64,000 nucleotides of DNA. Origin: SABI01 sp963677695. GTDB lineage: Bacteria > Spirochaetota > Spirochaetia > Sphaerochaetales > Sphaerochaetaceae. The position numbers were made by a program, and so were the translations under genes. Shown in pieces: positions 7,832 through 16,685 of the stretch. The stretch is taken from positions 2,170,001 through 2,234,000 of the forward strand of contig CAXXUJ010000001.1 in NCBI GenBank assembly GCA_963677695.2, read 5' to 3'. The stretch's first letter is position 1, and the number at the start of each line of letters is the position of its first letter. The notes beneath the pieces were generated by a model, which ran no database searches, was not told where the DNA came from, and was given only the letters and a program-made list of their open reading frames with translations.

Positions 7832-9244
7832 TTACAGGTTCCCTGCTTTCTTCCGTGCATCCTCTATGGTTCCCACCATGTAGAAGGCCTGCTCGGGAAG
7901 GTCGTCATGTTTGCCCTGGATGATCTCCTCGAATGATCGGATCGTATCTTCAAGGTGAACGAACTTGCCTTCAATTCCGGTGAAGTGCTCGGCGACGGTA
8001 AAGGGCTGAGAGAGGAACTTCTGGATTTTTCTTGCTCTCTGTACTGTCTTCCTATCCTCTTCGGAGAGTTCATCCATTCCCATGATCGCGATGATATCCT
8101 GAAGGTTCTGATAGACCTGAAGGATCTCCTGTACCTGTCGAGCCACCGTGTAGTGTCTTTCTCCCACGATATCGGGAGAGAGCATGCGGGATGAGGAGGC
8201 GAGGGGATCTACCGCGGGGTAGATACCGATCTCTACGATCGATCTGCTAAGATTAGTGGTCGCATCAAGGTGGGTGAAGGTCGTTGCAGGGGCCGGGTCT
8301 GTATAGTCGTCGGCAGGGACATAGACTGCCTGAACAGAGGTGATCGATCCCTGTTTCGTGCTGGTGATTCTCTCCTGCAGCTCACCGAGCTCGGTGGCGA
8401 GGGTGGGCTGGTAGCCTACGGCTGAGGGAATTCTTCCCAGCAGTGCAGATACCTCGGAACCCGCCTGAATGAAGCGATAGATGTTATCAACGAACAGCAG
8501 CATATCCTTCTGCTGTTCCTCTCTGAAGTACTCTGCGATGGATAGGGCCGAGAGGGCGACACGGGCACGTGCCCCGGGCGGTTCGTTCATCTGACCGAAC
8601 ACCAAGGAAGTTCTGTCGATGACTCCCGAGTCCTTCATCTCTCCGAACAGCTGTGTTCCTTCTCTCGTTCTTTCTCCTACTCCGCAGAAGACCGAGTACC
8701 CGCCGTGTACTTTGGCAATGTTGTTGATCAGTTCCATGATAAGTACGGTCTTGCCGACACCGGCTCCGCCGAACAGGCCGATCTTTCCCCCCTTCATGTA
8801 GGGAGCGAGAAGGTCGATGACCTTGATGCCCGTTACGAGAATCTCATCAGAAGTGTTGAGGTCCTTGAACTCAGGAGCGGGACGGTGGATGGGGTAGTGG
8901 ATGTCGCTTCCGATTTCTCCTGCTTCGTCAACAGGATCGCCGGTCACGTTTATGATTCTTCCCAGTGTCTTTTCACCTACAGGGACCATGATCTGCTCCC
9001 CTGTATCTGACACCTCCTGTCCACGTTTCAAACCATCGGTAGAGTCCATTGCAATTGAACGTACGACGTTGTCACCGATATGCTGGACTACTTCGAGGAT
9101 GAGGTTGTCTTCTTTATCTGAGAGGATAGGGTTCGTCGTTTTCAGAGCGGTATAGATTTCAGGAATGGAATCCTGATCATAGGAGACGTCTACAACCGGT
9201 CCAAGTACCTGGGTTATGTTTCCGATTCTTCGTTTCTGGTTCAT
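7832..9244 (-). CDS. atpD: ATP synthase F1 beta subunit
   Basis: 470 residues, full length. Catalytic elements are intact: P-loop GGAGVGKT (159-166), Gly-Glu-Arg (190-192) with the general-base glutamate, the Walker B-like Asp253-Asn-Ile-Tyr-Arg-Phe, and DELSEED at 391-397, which contacts the gamma subunit. Beta holds the catalytic sites that make ATP in the cytoplasmic F1 head. It starts three bases after the atpG stop and is followed by the short atpC. Confidence 0.97.
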   Translation of the reverse strand: MNQKRRIGNITQVLGPVVDVSYDQDSIPEIYTALKTTNPILSDKEDNLILEVVQHIGDNVVRSIAMDSTDGLKRGQEVSDTGEQIMVPVGEKTLGRIINVTGDPVDEAGEIGSDIHYPIHRPAPEFKDLNTSDEILVTGIKVIDLLAPYMKGGKIGLFGGAGVGKTVLIMELINNIAKVHGGYSVFCGVGERTREGTQLFGEMKDSGVIDRTSLVFGQMNEPPGARARVALSALSIAEYFREEQQKDMLLFVDNIYRFIQAGSEVSALLGRIPSAVGYQPTLATELGELQERITSTKQGSITSVQAVYVPADDYTDPAPATTFTHLDATTNLSRSIVEIGIYPAVDPLASSSRMLSPDIVGERHYTVARQVQEILQVYQNLQDIIAIMGMDELSEEDRKTVQRARKIQKFLSQPFTVAEHFTGIEGKFVHLEDTIRSFEEIIQGKHDDLPEQAFYMVGTIEDARKKAGNL

Positions 9245-9247
9245 CTT

Positions 9248-10114
9248 TTATCCTTTCAGTGCTTCTTTGCCGGATACTATTTCGATCAGTTCGTTGGTTA
9301 CAGCAGCCTGGCGTGCGTGGTTCTGTATTGATATATATTTGTTGATCATATCTTCCGAGTTCCTTGTAGCATTCTCCATCGCGGTGAGGCGTGACGAGTG
9401 CTCACTCAGATAGGCGTTCACGATCAGGACCCTGAGGAGGTCCCGGAGGTAGATCTTTCCGTAGGTGAGTGCGAGTGAGTCCCCTGAAGGTTCGCACTCT
9501 ATGGGACCCGGAGCGTTTTTGATATCCTTGTTCGACGGGAGGGGGAGAATCTGCTTGAGAATGGTCTCCTGCACAAGTGTAGAGCGGAATACCTTCCCTA
9601 TGACCCATACATCCTGGATCTCAGAGGCAAGGAACCGTCCGTAGATATCAGAGACGATCTGATCAATAACCTCAGGGGTGAGTGCCTTCTCGTTCATCTG
9701 GAAAGAGCGGACCACTTCCCACTCTTCGTGACGGGCATGGGTGACAGCCTTGTTCCCGAGGCAGGTAAATTCAGCGGCAATGCCTTTCTTGTTCAGCTTG
9801 TCATAAAAGACATCGGCTGACTTGAAGATCGTGCTGTTGTGCGTACCGCAGAGCCCTTTGTCGGCTGAGAAGAGGATGATATGTGTTTTCTTCACCTCCG
9901 GATACCCTTCGACAACGGGATGTTTCGTCTCACCGAGAGAGGCGGACATCTGCCGTCTGATCTTCTCCGTTTCTTTGAAGAAACGGTCAGAGGGGTACTG
10001 GGTCGGAAGATATTTCTTGAGTTTAATGGATGAGATCAGATTCATCGCCCTCGTCACCTTCTGTGTGTTCTTGAGGGAATGAATCTTTCGTCCGATATCC
10101 TTTACGTTACTCAT
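9248..10114 (-). CDS. atpG: ATP synthase F1 gamma subunit
   Basis: 288 residues. The N-terminal helix (Ile-x-x-x-Lys-x-Thr-Gln-Lys-Val-Thr-Arg-Ala-Met) and the C-terminal helix (Ser-Arg-x-x-Ala-Met-x-x-Ala-Thr-x-Asn) that together make the rotating coiled-coil shaft are both well preserved. The central Rossmann-like part shows the usual Ser-Ala-Asp-Lys-Gly-Leu-Cys-Gly. Its ATG overlaps the atpA stop by four bases, which suggests coupled translation with the fused alpha subunit. Confidence 0.96.
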   Translation of the reverse strand: MSNVKDIGRKIHSLKNTQKVTRAMNLISSIKLKKYLPTQYPSDRFFKETEKIRRQMSASLGETKHPVVEGYPEVKKTHIILFSADKGLCGTHNSTIFKSADVFYDKLNKKGIAAEFTCLGNKAVTHARHEEWEVVRSFQMNEKALTPEVIDQIVSDIYGRFLASEIQDVWVIGKVFRSTLVQETILKQILPLPSNKDIKNAPGPIECEPSGDSLALTYGKIYLRDLLRVLIVNAYLSEHSSRLTAMENATRNSEDMINKYISIQNHARQAAVTNELIEIVSGKEALKG

Positions 10115-12288
10115 TGTTCTCTCTTTATTCTCAAAATCAGCTTACGCAGTTTCTCGGGATCGCTCTCCTTCATCCATATTCTCTCGAATTCCTCGTGCTG
10201 AGTGATCTTTGCAAGAGTGGAGAGGGTTACCAGATGGAGGTGTCTCTGATCCTCGCTTGTGACGATGAAGAATATCGAATGGACCCTGTCCATCTCCTCG
10301 GTGAACTTGATTCCTTTCTTCGATCTCACTGCAATGAGATTGAACGTGTTCTCACCGTCCACGACGATGTGAGGGATGGCGAAGAACGGGATGAGGGCTG
10401 TCGAGTTCGATTCTTCCCTTGCAAGGAATTTCTTCAGGAGTTCGTCGCTGCCGGTGCCCGGAATATCGAATTCCTTCGCAACAACCTTGAAAAGGTTTTC
10501 CATTGACCTGCTCTTGTCGTAGTTGAGGATCTTGCATCTGGAGACAAGGGTTTCGAACTTGTCTTCGTCCTTGCTGTCCTGACCTGTCATGATCTGCTCG
10601 ATCTCGTTCTCGAGCGACGGAGAAGCGTACTCCTTGGCAGTAAGCATCTCTACGAGCTTCAGCATGTCGCGGTTGATCGTTGTGCTGCTCTGGCTCATGG
10701 CAAGGGATATGTTGATATTATAGCCCGAATCAATACCCGACTTGGTCGCCTCCGGTCTGAAGGTCTCTTCAAAGGCATCGAACAGGTCGTCTGCCTGAGC
10801 ATTCAGCTCCTCATCAAATGCCTTCTTCGACCTGAGAGAGGCCATGAAGTCACTTCCCTTTGTCTCGAGGAATTCAAAGAGTTCTTTCTGGTAGTTGAGA
10901 AGCTTCTCTGAGGGGTACTTGTCGAGTCTTCCGCTTGTTCCCGCCTTCAGTATCATGATCTGCTGGTAGACGTCCAGCGGGGTGTACTGGGGCTGCTTGA
11001 GAATCTCTGTGAGTCCTTCACCTCGTTTGAGCTGTGCCTTGGTCGAGGCATCGAGATCGGAAGCGAACTGCATGAATGCGGCAAGTTCACGGAACTGGGC
11101 GAGGTCGATTCTCAGTGATCCTGCGGTCTGCTTCATCGCTTTGATCTGAGCATCTCCTCCTACACGCGATACTGAGATACCTACGTTGATAGCAGGACGG
11201 AGTCCTGAGTTGAAGAGGTTCGTCTCAAGGAAGATCTGTCCATCTGTGATCGATATGATATTGGTCGGAATGTAGGCTGATACATCTCCTTCCTGTGTTT
11301 CGACAATGGGGAGGGCTGTGAGGGATCCTCCTCCCATCTCCCTGCTCATCTTCGCTGCGCGTTCGAGGAGTCTCGAATGGAGATAGAAGACATCCCCGGG
11401 GTATGCTTCGCGTCCCGGTGAGCGTCTCATAAGAAGGGAGAGTTCACGGTATGCCTGGGAGTGCTTGGTGAGGTCGTCGAAGATGACCAGAGCATGACGG
11501 CCGCTGTCGCGGAAGTATTCTGCCATGGCGGTGGCGGAATAGGGGGCGAGATACTGAAGGGAGGCAGGGTCCGATGCGGTGGCAACGACCACGGTCGTGT
11601 ACTGCAGCACATCGTGCTTCTTCAGTGTCTCGATAAGCTGGACGACCGAGGAGCGCTTCTGACCGATGGCGACATAGAAACAGTGGACTCTCTCCTCTTC
11701 AGAAGATTTTTTCTGGTTGATGATGGTATCGACGGCAATGGTCGTCTTTCCAGTCTTTCTGTCACCGATGATCAATTCTCTCTGACCTCTGCCGATAGGA
11801 ATCATCGAGTCGATCGCCTTGATTCCTGTCTGCAACGGTTCGGAAACGTTCTCTCTTGCGATGATCCCGGGACCTTTGACCTCAACCCTTCGCATCTCTT
11901 TGGTTTTGATGGGTCCGAGACCGTCAATGGCATTGCCGAGAGGGTCGACTACACGACCGAGCATCGCTTCTCCGACAGGGACTTCAGCAACCTTGTCGGT
12001 ACGGCGCACACGGCAGCCTTCCTTTACATGGGCGTAGTCTGAGAAGAGGATGACACCGACAGTCTCTTCTTCGAGGTTCATGACCATTCCGTCGATCACT
12101 TCTCCCGAGTCGGTATCGATCTCTACAAGTTCTCCCATCAGGATGTTGGTGAGACCCCATACCTGTGCGATACCGTCTCCCGCCTGGAGGACGGTTCCTG
12201 TCTCAGTCGCATCACTCGTGGTATCGAATCCGGCTATCTTGCTTTTCAGTACCTCCAGGATCTCTGAAGGTTTCAAATCATCTCTCAT
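10111..12288 (-). CDS. atpA: ATP synthase F1 alpha subunit fused to a PTS EIIA-type-2 domain
   Basis: 725 residues, about 210 more than a normal alpha subunit. Residues 1-512 are a complete alpha: nucleotide-binding loop GDRKTGKT at 175-182, arginine finger Arg375 in Val-Ser-Arg-Val-Gly-Gly, and the helical C-terminal domain. A linker (about 515-577) leads to an EIIA domain (about 578-725) with the motif Ala-Ile-Pro-His ending at His640, preceded by Arg-Glu-x-x-x-Ser-Thr; that histidine is the phosphorylation site in PTS proteins. This EIIA type resembles those fused to amino-acid and cation transporters. The frame is continuous, its start has GAGAGGAA upstream, and it overlaps atpH by 11 bases and atpG by 4, so the fusion is not an obvious sequencing error. 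Regulation of ATP synthase by PTS phosphorylation is an inference. Confidence 0.93.
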   Translation of the reverse strand: MRDDLKPSEILEVLKSKIAGFDTTSDATETGTVLQAGDGIAQVWGLTNILMGELVEIDTDSGEVIDGMVMNLEEETVGVILFSDYAHVKEGCRVRRTDKVAEVPVGEAMLGRVVDPLGNAIDGLGPIKTKEMRRVEVKGPGIIARENVSEPLQTGIKAIDSMIPIGRGQRELIIGDRKTGKTTIAVDTIINQKKSSEEERVHCFYVAIGQKRSSVVQLIETLKKHDVLQYTTVVVATASDPASLQYLAPYSATAMAEYFRDSGRHALVIFDDLTKHSQAYRELSLLMRRSPGREAYPGDVFYLHSRLLERAAKMSREMGGGSLTALPIVETQEGDVSAYIPTNIISITDGQIFLETNLFNSGLRPAINVGISVSRVGGDAQIKAMKQTAGSLRIDLAQFRELAAFMQFASDLDASTKAQLKRGEGLTEILKQPQYTPLDVYQQIMILKAGTSGRLDKYPSEKLLNYQKELFEFLETKGSDFMASLRSKKAFDEELNAQADDLFDAFEETFRPEATKSGIDSGYNINISLAMSQSSTTINRDMLKLVEMLTAKEYASPSLENEIEQIMTGQDSKDEDKFETLVSRCKILNYDKSRSMENLFKVVAKEFDIPGTGSDELLKKFLAREESNSTALIPFFAIPHIVVDGENTFNLIAVRSKKGIKFTEEMDRVHSIFFIVTSEDQRHLHLVTLSTLAKITQHEEFERIWMKESDPEKLRKLILRIKREQ

Positions 12289-12835
12289 CTTGTATTCCTC
12301 TCAGCTGTCGTTTCAGACTGTCGAATCTGCCCCGCAGTGACATATCAAGAAACAGGTTGTCCCACTGAACAGTGATCCCGCCCATCAGGAGGGGACGAAT
12401 GCGCCAGTCAATCTTCAGGCGCTTTTCAATGCGTTTCTTCAGTTTCTCTGTGATCTCTTCTTTCGTGGAATCATCAAGCTCGGAAGCACTTTCCACGGTA
12501 ACTGCAGAAATGCCTTCATCCTCATCAAAGAATTCCTGTATGACCCGGGGAAGATAGGGGAGGACGGCAAGTCTGCCGTTCTTTTCCATCAGCTTTACTG
12601 CACTGCCTGTCATATCAGAAAGGTAGGGTAGGAAGGCGGTTTCAACGAGAATGCCGGAGGTGTGAGAGCTATCGGGGTCTGAAGCTCTGGCGCACAGCTC
12701 CTGTATCTCGGGAGCCTCAGCGAACAGCGTTTCCAGCACCTGCATATCCTTTCGGAGAAGCTCAGAAGCTTTCGTTGTGACTGCTGTTTCATAGAGTGCT
12801 CTTGCATACCGTTTGATCACAGAGAGATTTTTCAT
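12278..12835 (-). CDS. atpH: ATP synthase F1 delta subunit
   Basis: 185 residues. The N-terminal helical bundle (Val-Ile-Lys-Arg-Tyr-Ala-Arg-Ala-Leu-Tyr-Glu-Thr-Ala) and a C-terminal region with Met-Gly-Gly-x-x-x-x-x-Asp-Asn-x-x-x-Asp-x-Ser-x-x-Gly-Arg-x-x-x-Leu match the family. Delta joins the top of F1 to the b stalk. It overlaps atpF by four bases and atpA by eleven. Confidence 0.93.
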   Translation of the reverse strand: MKNLSVIKRYARALYETAVTTKASELLRKDMQVLETLFAEAPEIQELCARASDPDSSHTSGILVETAFLPYLSDMTGSAVKLMEKNGRLAVLPYLPRVIQEFFDEDEGISAVTVESASELDDSTKEEITEKLKKRIEKRLKIDWRIRPLLMGGITVQWDNLFLDMSLRGRFDSLKRQLRGIQDER

Positions 12836-13314
12836 AGCGTATCAACCAGATCTTTCGTGAACGCTTTCTCTTTATCGCCGACAAAGGCAGAACCGACCAC
12901 TTTCTCGCTTGTCTCCACTACGAAGTCGGTGATCTCCTGCCTCATTGCCTCGATAAGGGCTCGCCTTTCACTTTCCAGCTGTTTTCTGGCCTGTTCGATC
13001 AGTTCTTCAGCCTCTTTTTCCGCCTGAGCGGTGAGTTTCTTCTTCAGCTCTTCAGCTTCGCTTCTTACCTGAAGAAGAATCTTGTCGGCCTGAGCACCTG
13101 CATCCTCGATCTTTGCATCCCTCTCCGATTCGATCGCGCTTAGCCGCTTCTCGATCTCGGCGGTTTTATCCACGGATGAGTGGATATAATCCTCTCGCTC
13201 CTGCAGATTCTTCAGGATGGAAGGTATGACGAACTTCGCAAGAATAATGAGGAGCAGTCCGAATGAGATCCAGGTCCAGATCGCCAGTCCCGGTTCAAGT
13301 TTAAATAGGTCCAT
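12832..13314 (-). CDS. atpF: ATP synthase Fo b subunit
   Basis: 160 residues. One N-terminal membrane helix (about 12-30, Trp-Thr-Trp-Ile-Ser-Phe then a Leu/Ile run) is followed by a long charged helix rich in Glu, Lys, Gln and Ala (about 35-150), the peripheral stalk. It starts six bases after atpE. Only one b gene is present, so the stalk is probably a homodimer. Confidence 0.93.
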   Translation of the reverse strand: MDLFKLEPGLAIWTWISFGLLLIILAKFVIPSILKNLQEREDYIHSSVDKTAEIEKRLSAIESERDAKIEDAGAQADKILLQVRSEAEELKKKLTAQAEKEAEELIEQARKQLESERRALIEAMRQEITDFVVETSEKVVGSAFVGDKEKAFTKDLVDTL

Positions 13315-13320
13315 GACTGC

Positions 13321-13545
13321 CTAGAAAATGACCAGAAGTGCCAGGATAGCCCCGAAGAATGCAAGACCTTCGATCAGTGCTGCTGCAAGGATCATGTTCG
13401 TTCTGATCTCTTTTTTCTCAGCAGGCTGACGTGAGATGGCTTCGAGTGCTCTTCCGCCGACCAGACCGATACCGATGCCGCCTCCGGCAATACCCAATCC
13501 TGCTCCCAGAACTGCAAGTCCGTGTGCTAATGGTGTAACATCCAT
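13321..13545 (-). CDS. atpE: ATP synthase Fo c subunit
   Basis: 74 residues forming a two-helix hairpin. The polar loop is Arg39-Gln40-Pro41 and the ion-binding carboxylate is Glu59 in the second helix. The Gln in helix 1 and the Ser/Thr right after the carboxylate that mark sodium-binding rings (as in Ilyobacter) are replaced by Ile and Gly, so proton coupling is the better reading. It starts 21 bases after atpB. Confidence 0.95.
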   Translation of the reverse strand: MDVTPLAHGLAVLGAGLGIAGGGIGIGLVGGRALEAISRQPAEKKEIRTNMILAAALIEGLAFFGAILALLVIF

Positions 13546-13566
13546 GTGATTTCTCCTTTTGGCAGT

Positions 13567-14412
13567 CTACTCGTGAGAACTTGCCATCGATATGAAAATA
13601 CAGCTGAGCAGGGTGAATACCAGTGCCTGCAGCAACGCTATGAGAATTTCAAGTACATAGGTGAATATTGCGAAGGGTACTGATACCAGCCCGAAAAACG
13701 GGGAAATGATGAACATCAGTACGAGGAAAGAGAGGATCGCCATATGGCCTGCGAACATGTTCGCAAAGAGTCGGAGGCCGAGGATGAGCGATTTCGTGAA
13801 TACTCCCACCAGTTCGAGGAATGCGACGAACAGGGCGAGGGGGAGGGGAGTCCCTCCCGGGATCAGGTTCTTGAAGAACTGTTTCACTCCGATTTCCTTG
13901 AATCCTACGATGAAGGTGAGGACGAGGATAAGAATCGCCATGGCCATGGTGACGTTCATATTGCCGGTTGCCGTCTTGAATGCGGGGATCAGTCCGATAT
14001 AGTTCACGGTGAGAAGGAAGACGAAGATGGTGGAATAGAAGGAGACCCATTTCTTTCCCTTCTCTTCTCCCATGATGGGATAGACGATATCATCACGGAC
14101 ATAGATGACAAGAGTTTCGAGTCCTATCTGAAGTTTTTTCGGTTTCAGTTTCTCTTTCGTCGCATACCTTAGATAGACGAATAAGATGAGTGCGATGCTC
14201 AGAACGAGCATGATATGGTGAACCGTGATGCCGAAGGGGAGATGGATAGCAGGTACGTAGGGAAAAAGGTCAAGTTCCGATGAATTCGCAACATGCCCGA
14301 AGAGCACAGTGGAGACATCCTCCTCGGCGAAAAGTGAGTTGCCGATAAGAAGGAATACAAGGATCGAGAAGCGTTTCAGAGGTGATAAACTCAATCTATC
14401 TCGCAGGTTCAA
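13567..14412 (-). CDS. atpB: ATP synthase Fo a subunit
   Basis: 281 residues with a short hydrophobic N-terminal segment (about 15-29) that may be a signal or first helix, then five to six membrane helices. The essential arginine is Arg214 in Leu-Gly-Leu-Arg-Leu-Phe-Ala-Asn-Met, which faces the c-ring. The start is a TTG with GGAG six bases upstream; no better ATG is in frame nearby. It is the first gene of the operon, 20 bases downstream of a good promoter. Confidence 0.93.
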   Translation of the reverse strand: MNLRDRLSLSPLKRFSILVFLLIGNSLFAEEDVSTVLFGHVANSSELDLFPYVPAIHLPFGITVHHIMLVLSIALILFVYLRYATKEKLKPKKLQIGLETLVIYVRDDIVYPIMGEEKGKKWVSFYSTIFVFLLTVNYIGLIPAFKTATGNMNVTMAMAILILVLTFIVGFKEIGVKQFFKNLIPGGTPLPLALFVAFLELVGVFTKSLILGLRLFANMFAGHMAILSFLVLMFIISPFFGLVSVPFAIFTYVLEILIALLQALVFTLLSCIFISMASSHE

Positions 14413-14431
14413 GGTGATCTCCTATTACCCA

Positions 14432-14459
14432 TTCATAAGGTAAAAATTAATTTTGTCAA
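14432..14459 (-). promoter_or_regulatory. Candidate promoter of the atp operon
   Basis: On the minus strand TTGACA (14454-14459), a 16-base spacer and TATGAA (14432-14437) lie just upstream of atpB. The predicted start would be near 14425, giving a short leader that still includes the GGAG ribosome site. The -35 is perfect and the -10 is weaker. The divergent intergenic region 14413-14683 holds this promoter and that of the aminotransferase, and nothing else recognised. Confidence 0.55.
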
Positions 14460-14622
14460 TGATTTTCCTATAAAAGTCCTCTATTGTCCAGTTTTGTCCG
14501 TATCGATATCATATGTTAGATAAAATTTTACCCATTTCCCATTGTAATGTATCGGCTTCTGCCGATGAAAATTTACCCGGTATCACGGAATTTCATCATC
14601 CTGGGTATTCTCATGTGTTAAA

Positions 14623-14651
14623 TTGCGCTCTCGTTCTTCGTGTATTATAAT
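14623..14651 (+). promoter_or_regulatory. Sigma-70-type promoter of the aminotransferase gene
   Basis: TTGCGC (14623-14628), a 17-base spacer and a perfect TATAAT (14646-14651) lie 32 bases before the aminotransferase ATG, which has its own GAGGTGAT ribosome site. Confidence 0.65.
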
Positions 14652-14683
14652 GACCTTAAAATAAAGTGAAGTGAGGTGATGCC

Positions 14684-15955
14684 ATGAACCCGTCGTTGAA
14701 TCCGCTCGTGACCAGTATCAAAGAGTCCGCCACCCTGGCGATCAACATCAGGGCGAAGGAACTTCGTGCACAGGGAAAAGAGATCACCCACTTCGGGTTC
14801 GGTCAGGCTCCGTTCACGGTACCGAAGCTCCTTCAGGATGCAGTGAAAGAGCATGCCGAGAGCAATATGTACCTTCCAACACAGGGGATGATGGAACTGA
14901 GAGAAGCTGTTTCCGGATATTACAGCAGGCAGTTCGACCTTCACTTTCCTCCCGAACAGATATGCGTGGGACCGGGAAGCAAGGAACTCATCTTCCAGAC
15001 CCTCTACCTTGTCGAGGGGGCTCTCCTCATTCCCGCCCCCTCCTGGGTGAGTTACGGTCCCCAGGCATCGCTGAGGGGAAAGGCGGTGTATCCTATAGAG
15101 ACGAAGAGGGAGAACAGCTACAAGCTGACTCCCGATGAGCTCGATAAAGCCTGTTACTCCCTCGGACAGCAGCAGAAGATGCTGATTCTCAATAACCCGA
15201 ACAATCCCACCGGAGCAGTGTACACGCAAGGGGAAGTGGACGCTCTTGCCGAGATCTGCCGTGCCTACCAGATCATTGTGATCTCGGATGAGATCTATGC
15301 CGGTATCGATTTCACAGGGAAACCACAGGCGAGCATAGCGAAGTCCTATCCCGAGGGAACGATAGTGAGCGGGGGACTTTCCAAGCTCTTCGCCGCAGGC
15401 GGTTACCGCCTGGGCGTCATGCTCTTCCCTAAAACTCTTGAGATTCTTATGAATGCGATCAAAGCTATCATCAGCGAAACCTTCAGCTGTGTGAGTGCTC
15501 CCATCCAGTACGCCGGTCTTGCCGCCTACTCGCGGTACGATGAACTCAAACCCTTCGTTCAGAGAAACAATGAGATCTATGACTTCGCTTCCCATTACCT
15601 GTGGAGACGGTTCAATGATATGGGTCTGAACTGCCCCGAGCCGCAGGGTGCCTTCTACCTCTTCCCCGACTTCGACAACTTCAAATTCAAGCTGAGAAAG
15701 CATGGGCTCTACACCGGTCTCGCCCTCAGTGACAGGATCATCAACGAGGCGGGCGTCGCGCTCCTCCCCGGTTCCGACTTCTATTTCATGTCGACCCATC
15801 TCGGTGCCAGAATAGCTTCTGTCGATTTCGATGGTGATATGGTGCATGAGACATGGCCTGACAGACCGACAAGCGATGAAATGGTGGTGGAACAATTATT
15901 CCCAAGACTGAAGAGCGGGTGTGACAGACTGTCAGGATTCCTTCACAGTCTATAG
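14684..15955 (+). CDS. Class I/II pyridoxal-phosphate aminotransferase
   Basis: 423 residues of aminotransferase fold type I. Visible PLP residues are Asn171-Pro-Asn-Asn-Pro-Thr-Gly177, Asp202 and Tyr205, the Schiff-base Lys234 in Gly-Leu-Ser-Lys, and Arg242. It has the general look of aspartate/aromatic aminotransferases (AspC/AAT family) but carries a somewhat unusual C-terminal part, and the amino donor cannot be assigned. It is a single-gene unit between the ATP synthase operon and a convergent TetR gene. Confidence 0.9.
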   Translation: MNPSLNPLVTSIKESATLAINIRAKELRAQGKEITHFGFGQAPFTVPKLLQDAVKEHAESNMYLPTQGMMELREAVSGYYSRQFDLHFPPEQICVGPGSKELIFQTLYLVEGALLIPAPSWVSYGPQASLRGKAVYPIETKRENSYKLTPDELDKACYSLGQQQKMLILNNPNNPTGAVYTQGEVDALAEICRAYQIIVISDEIYAGIDFTGKPQASIAKSYPEGTIVSGGLSKLFAAGGYRLGVMLFPKTLEILMNAIKAIISETFSCVSAPIQYAGLAAYSRYDELKPFVQRNNEIYDFASHYLWRRFNDMGLNCPEPQGAFYLFPDFDNFKFKLRKHGLYTGLALSDRIINEAGVALLPGSDFYFMSTHLGARIASVDFDGDMVHETWPDRPTSDEMVVEQLFPRLKSGCDRLSGFLHSL

Positions 15956-15969
15956 GAAAGTGATCAGGA

Positions 15970-16641
15970 TTACTGCAGAGAGCGCCAGAGCTGTCTCACC
16001 TGCTTCAGGTAGTTCTCACTACAATTCATCGGGTCTTTCTCAAAACTCATCAGGGGAACACCGTAGAATATGCAGGCAAGGGAGAGATAGACGGGAGCGA
16101 TATCGGTATCAGCAGGGAGTTTTCCCTGTTCTTTCGCCGCTTCCAGATTCAATTCAAAGAACTGTTTGAAATTCCCCTCTTTTACACTCTCAATTCCTTC
16201 AAGGTCTGGGAAGTTGATAAGTCTCTCTGCCTTCGTTATCTGGGAAATCCCTGCCGCTCCCATGCGGGAAAAGGCCTCGGGCTGAAGGGCACGGACGGAA
16301 ATGATCTCTGCCCACAGGTGGGGGTGCTCCTCCACCTGCTGTCCCAGTTTTTCGAACATAGACTCGATCGCTTCCAGCCCCAGTTGTGCTCCGGGGGCTT
16401 TGGTGACTCTCCACATCGCTTCCAGGTTCCACAGGAGACCGAACAGGACAAGGACGGAAGTCTTCTGGGGGAAGTACTGGAAGAAGGTTCCCTTCGAAAT
16501 CTGAACTTCCTCGCATATCTCATCTATCGTGATATCCCCAAGGCGTCTCTCTTCAAGCAGGTCGATCACTGCGTTCAGTATCGCAAGCCGTGTCGTGGCT
16601 TTTTTTCTCTCTCTCAACGGTATGGTTTTTAGTTCGCTCAC
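15970..16641 (-). CDS. TetR-family transcriptional regulator
   Basis: 223 residues. The N-terminal helix-turn-helix (about residues 15-60) shows the family pattern: Ile-Leu-x-Ala-Val, Ile-x-Glu-Ile-Cys-Glu-Glu-Val, Ser-Lys-Gly-Thr-Phe-Phe-Gln-Tyr-Phe. The C-terminal helical ligand domain is family-variable. The start is GTG with AAGGAAG upstream. It is divergent from the DUF5058/M20 operon, with palindromes in the shared region, so it probably represses that operon. Confidence 0.88.
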   Translation of the reverse strand: MSELKTIPLRERKKATTRLAILNAVIDLLEERRLGDITIDEICEEVQISKGTFFQYFPQKTSVLVLFGLLWNLEAMWRVTKAPGAQLGLEAIESMFEKLGQQVEEHPHLWAEIISVRALQPEAFSRMGAAGISQITKAERLINFPDLEGIESVKEGNFKQFFELNLEAAKEQGKLPADTDIAPVYLSLACIFYGVPLMSFEKDPMNCSENYLKQVRQLWRSLQ

Positions 16642-16685
16642 AGTCTCTTCCTTGCTTGCTTATTCTTAAAGTCATCCAATATCGG

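Noticed and set aside
10111..12288. The alpha-EIIA fusion as a frameshift or read-through artefact
   Set aside because: The frame is continuous for 725 codons, both ends overlap neighbouring atp genes in the normal way, and the EIIA part has its active-site His; no separate start with ribosome site is evident for it.
13321..13545. Sodium-specific N-ATPase operon
   Set aside because: Gene order is the ordinary a-c-b-delta-alpha-gamma-beta-epsilon rather than the N-ATPase order, and the sodium ligands in subunit c are missing.
14645..15895. A 416-codon open frame on the minus strand opposite the aminotransferase
   Set aside because: It is the antisense of a clear PLP enzyme with intact motifs; its translation has no domain pattern and is low in hydrophobic core residues.
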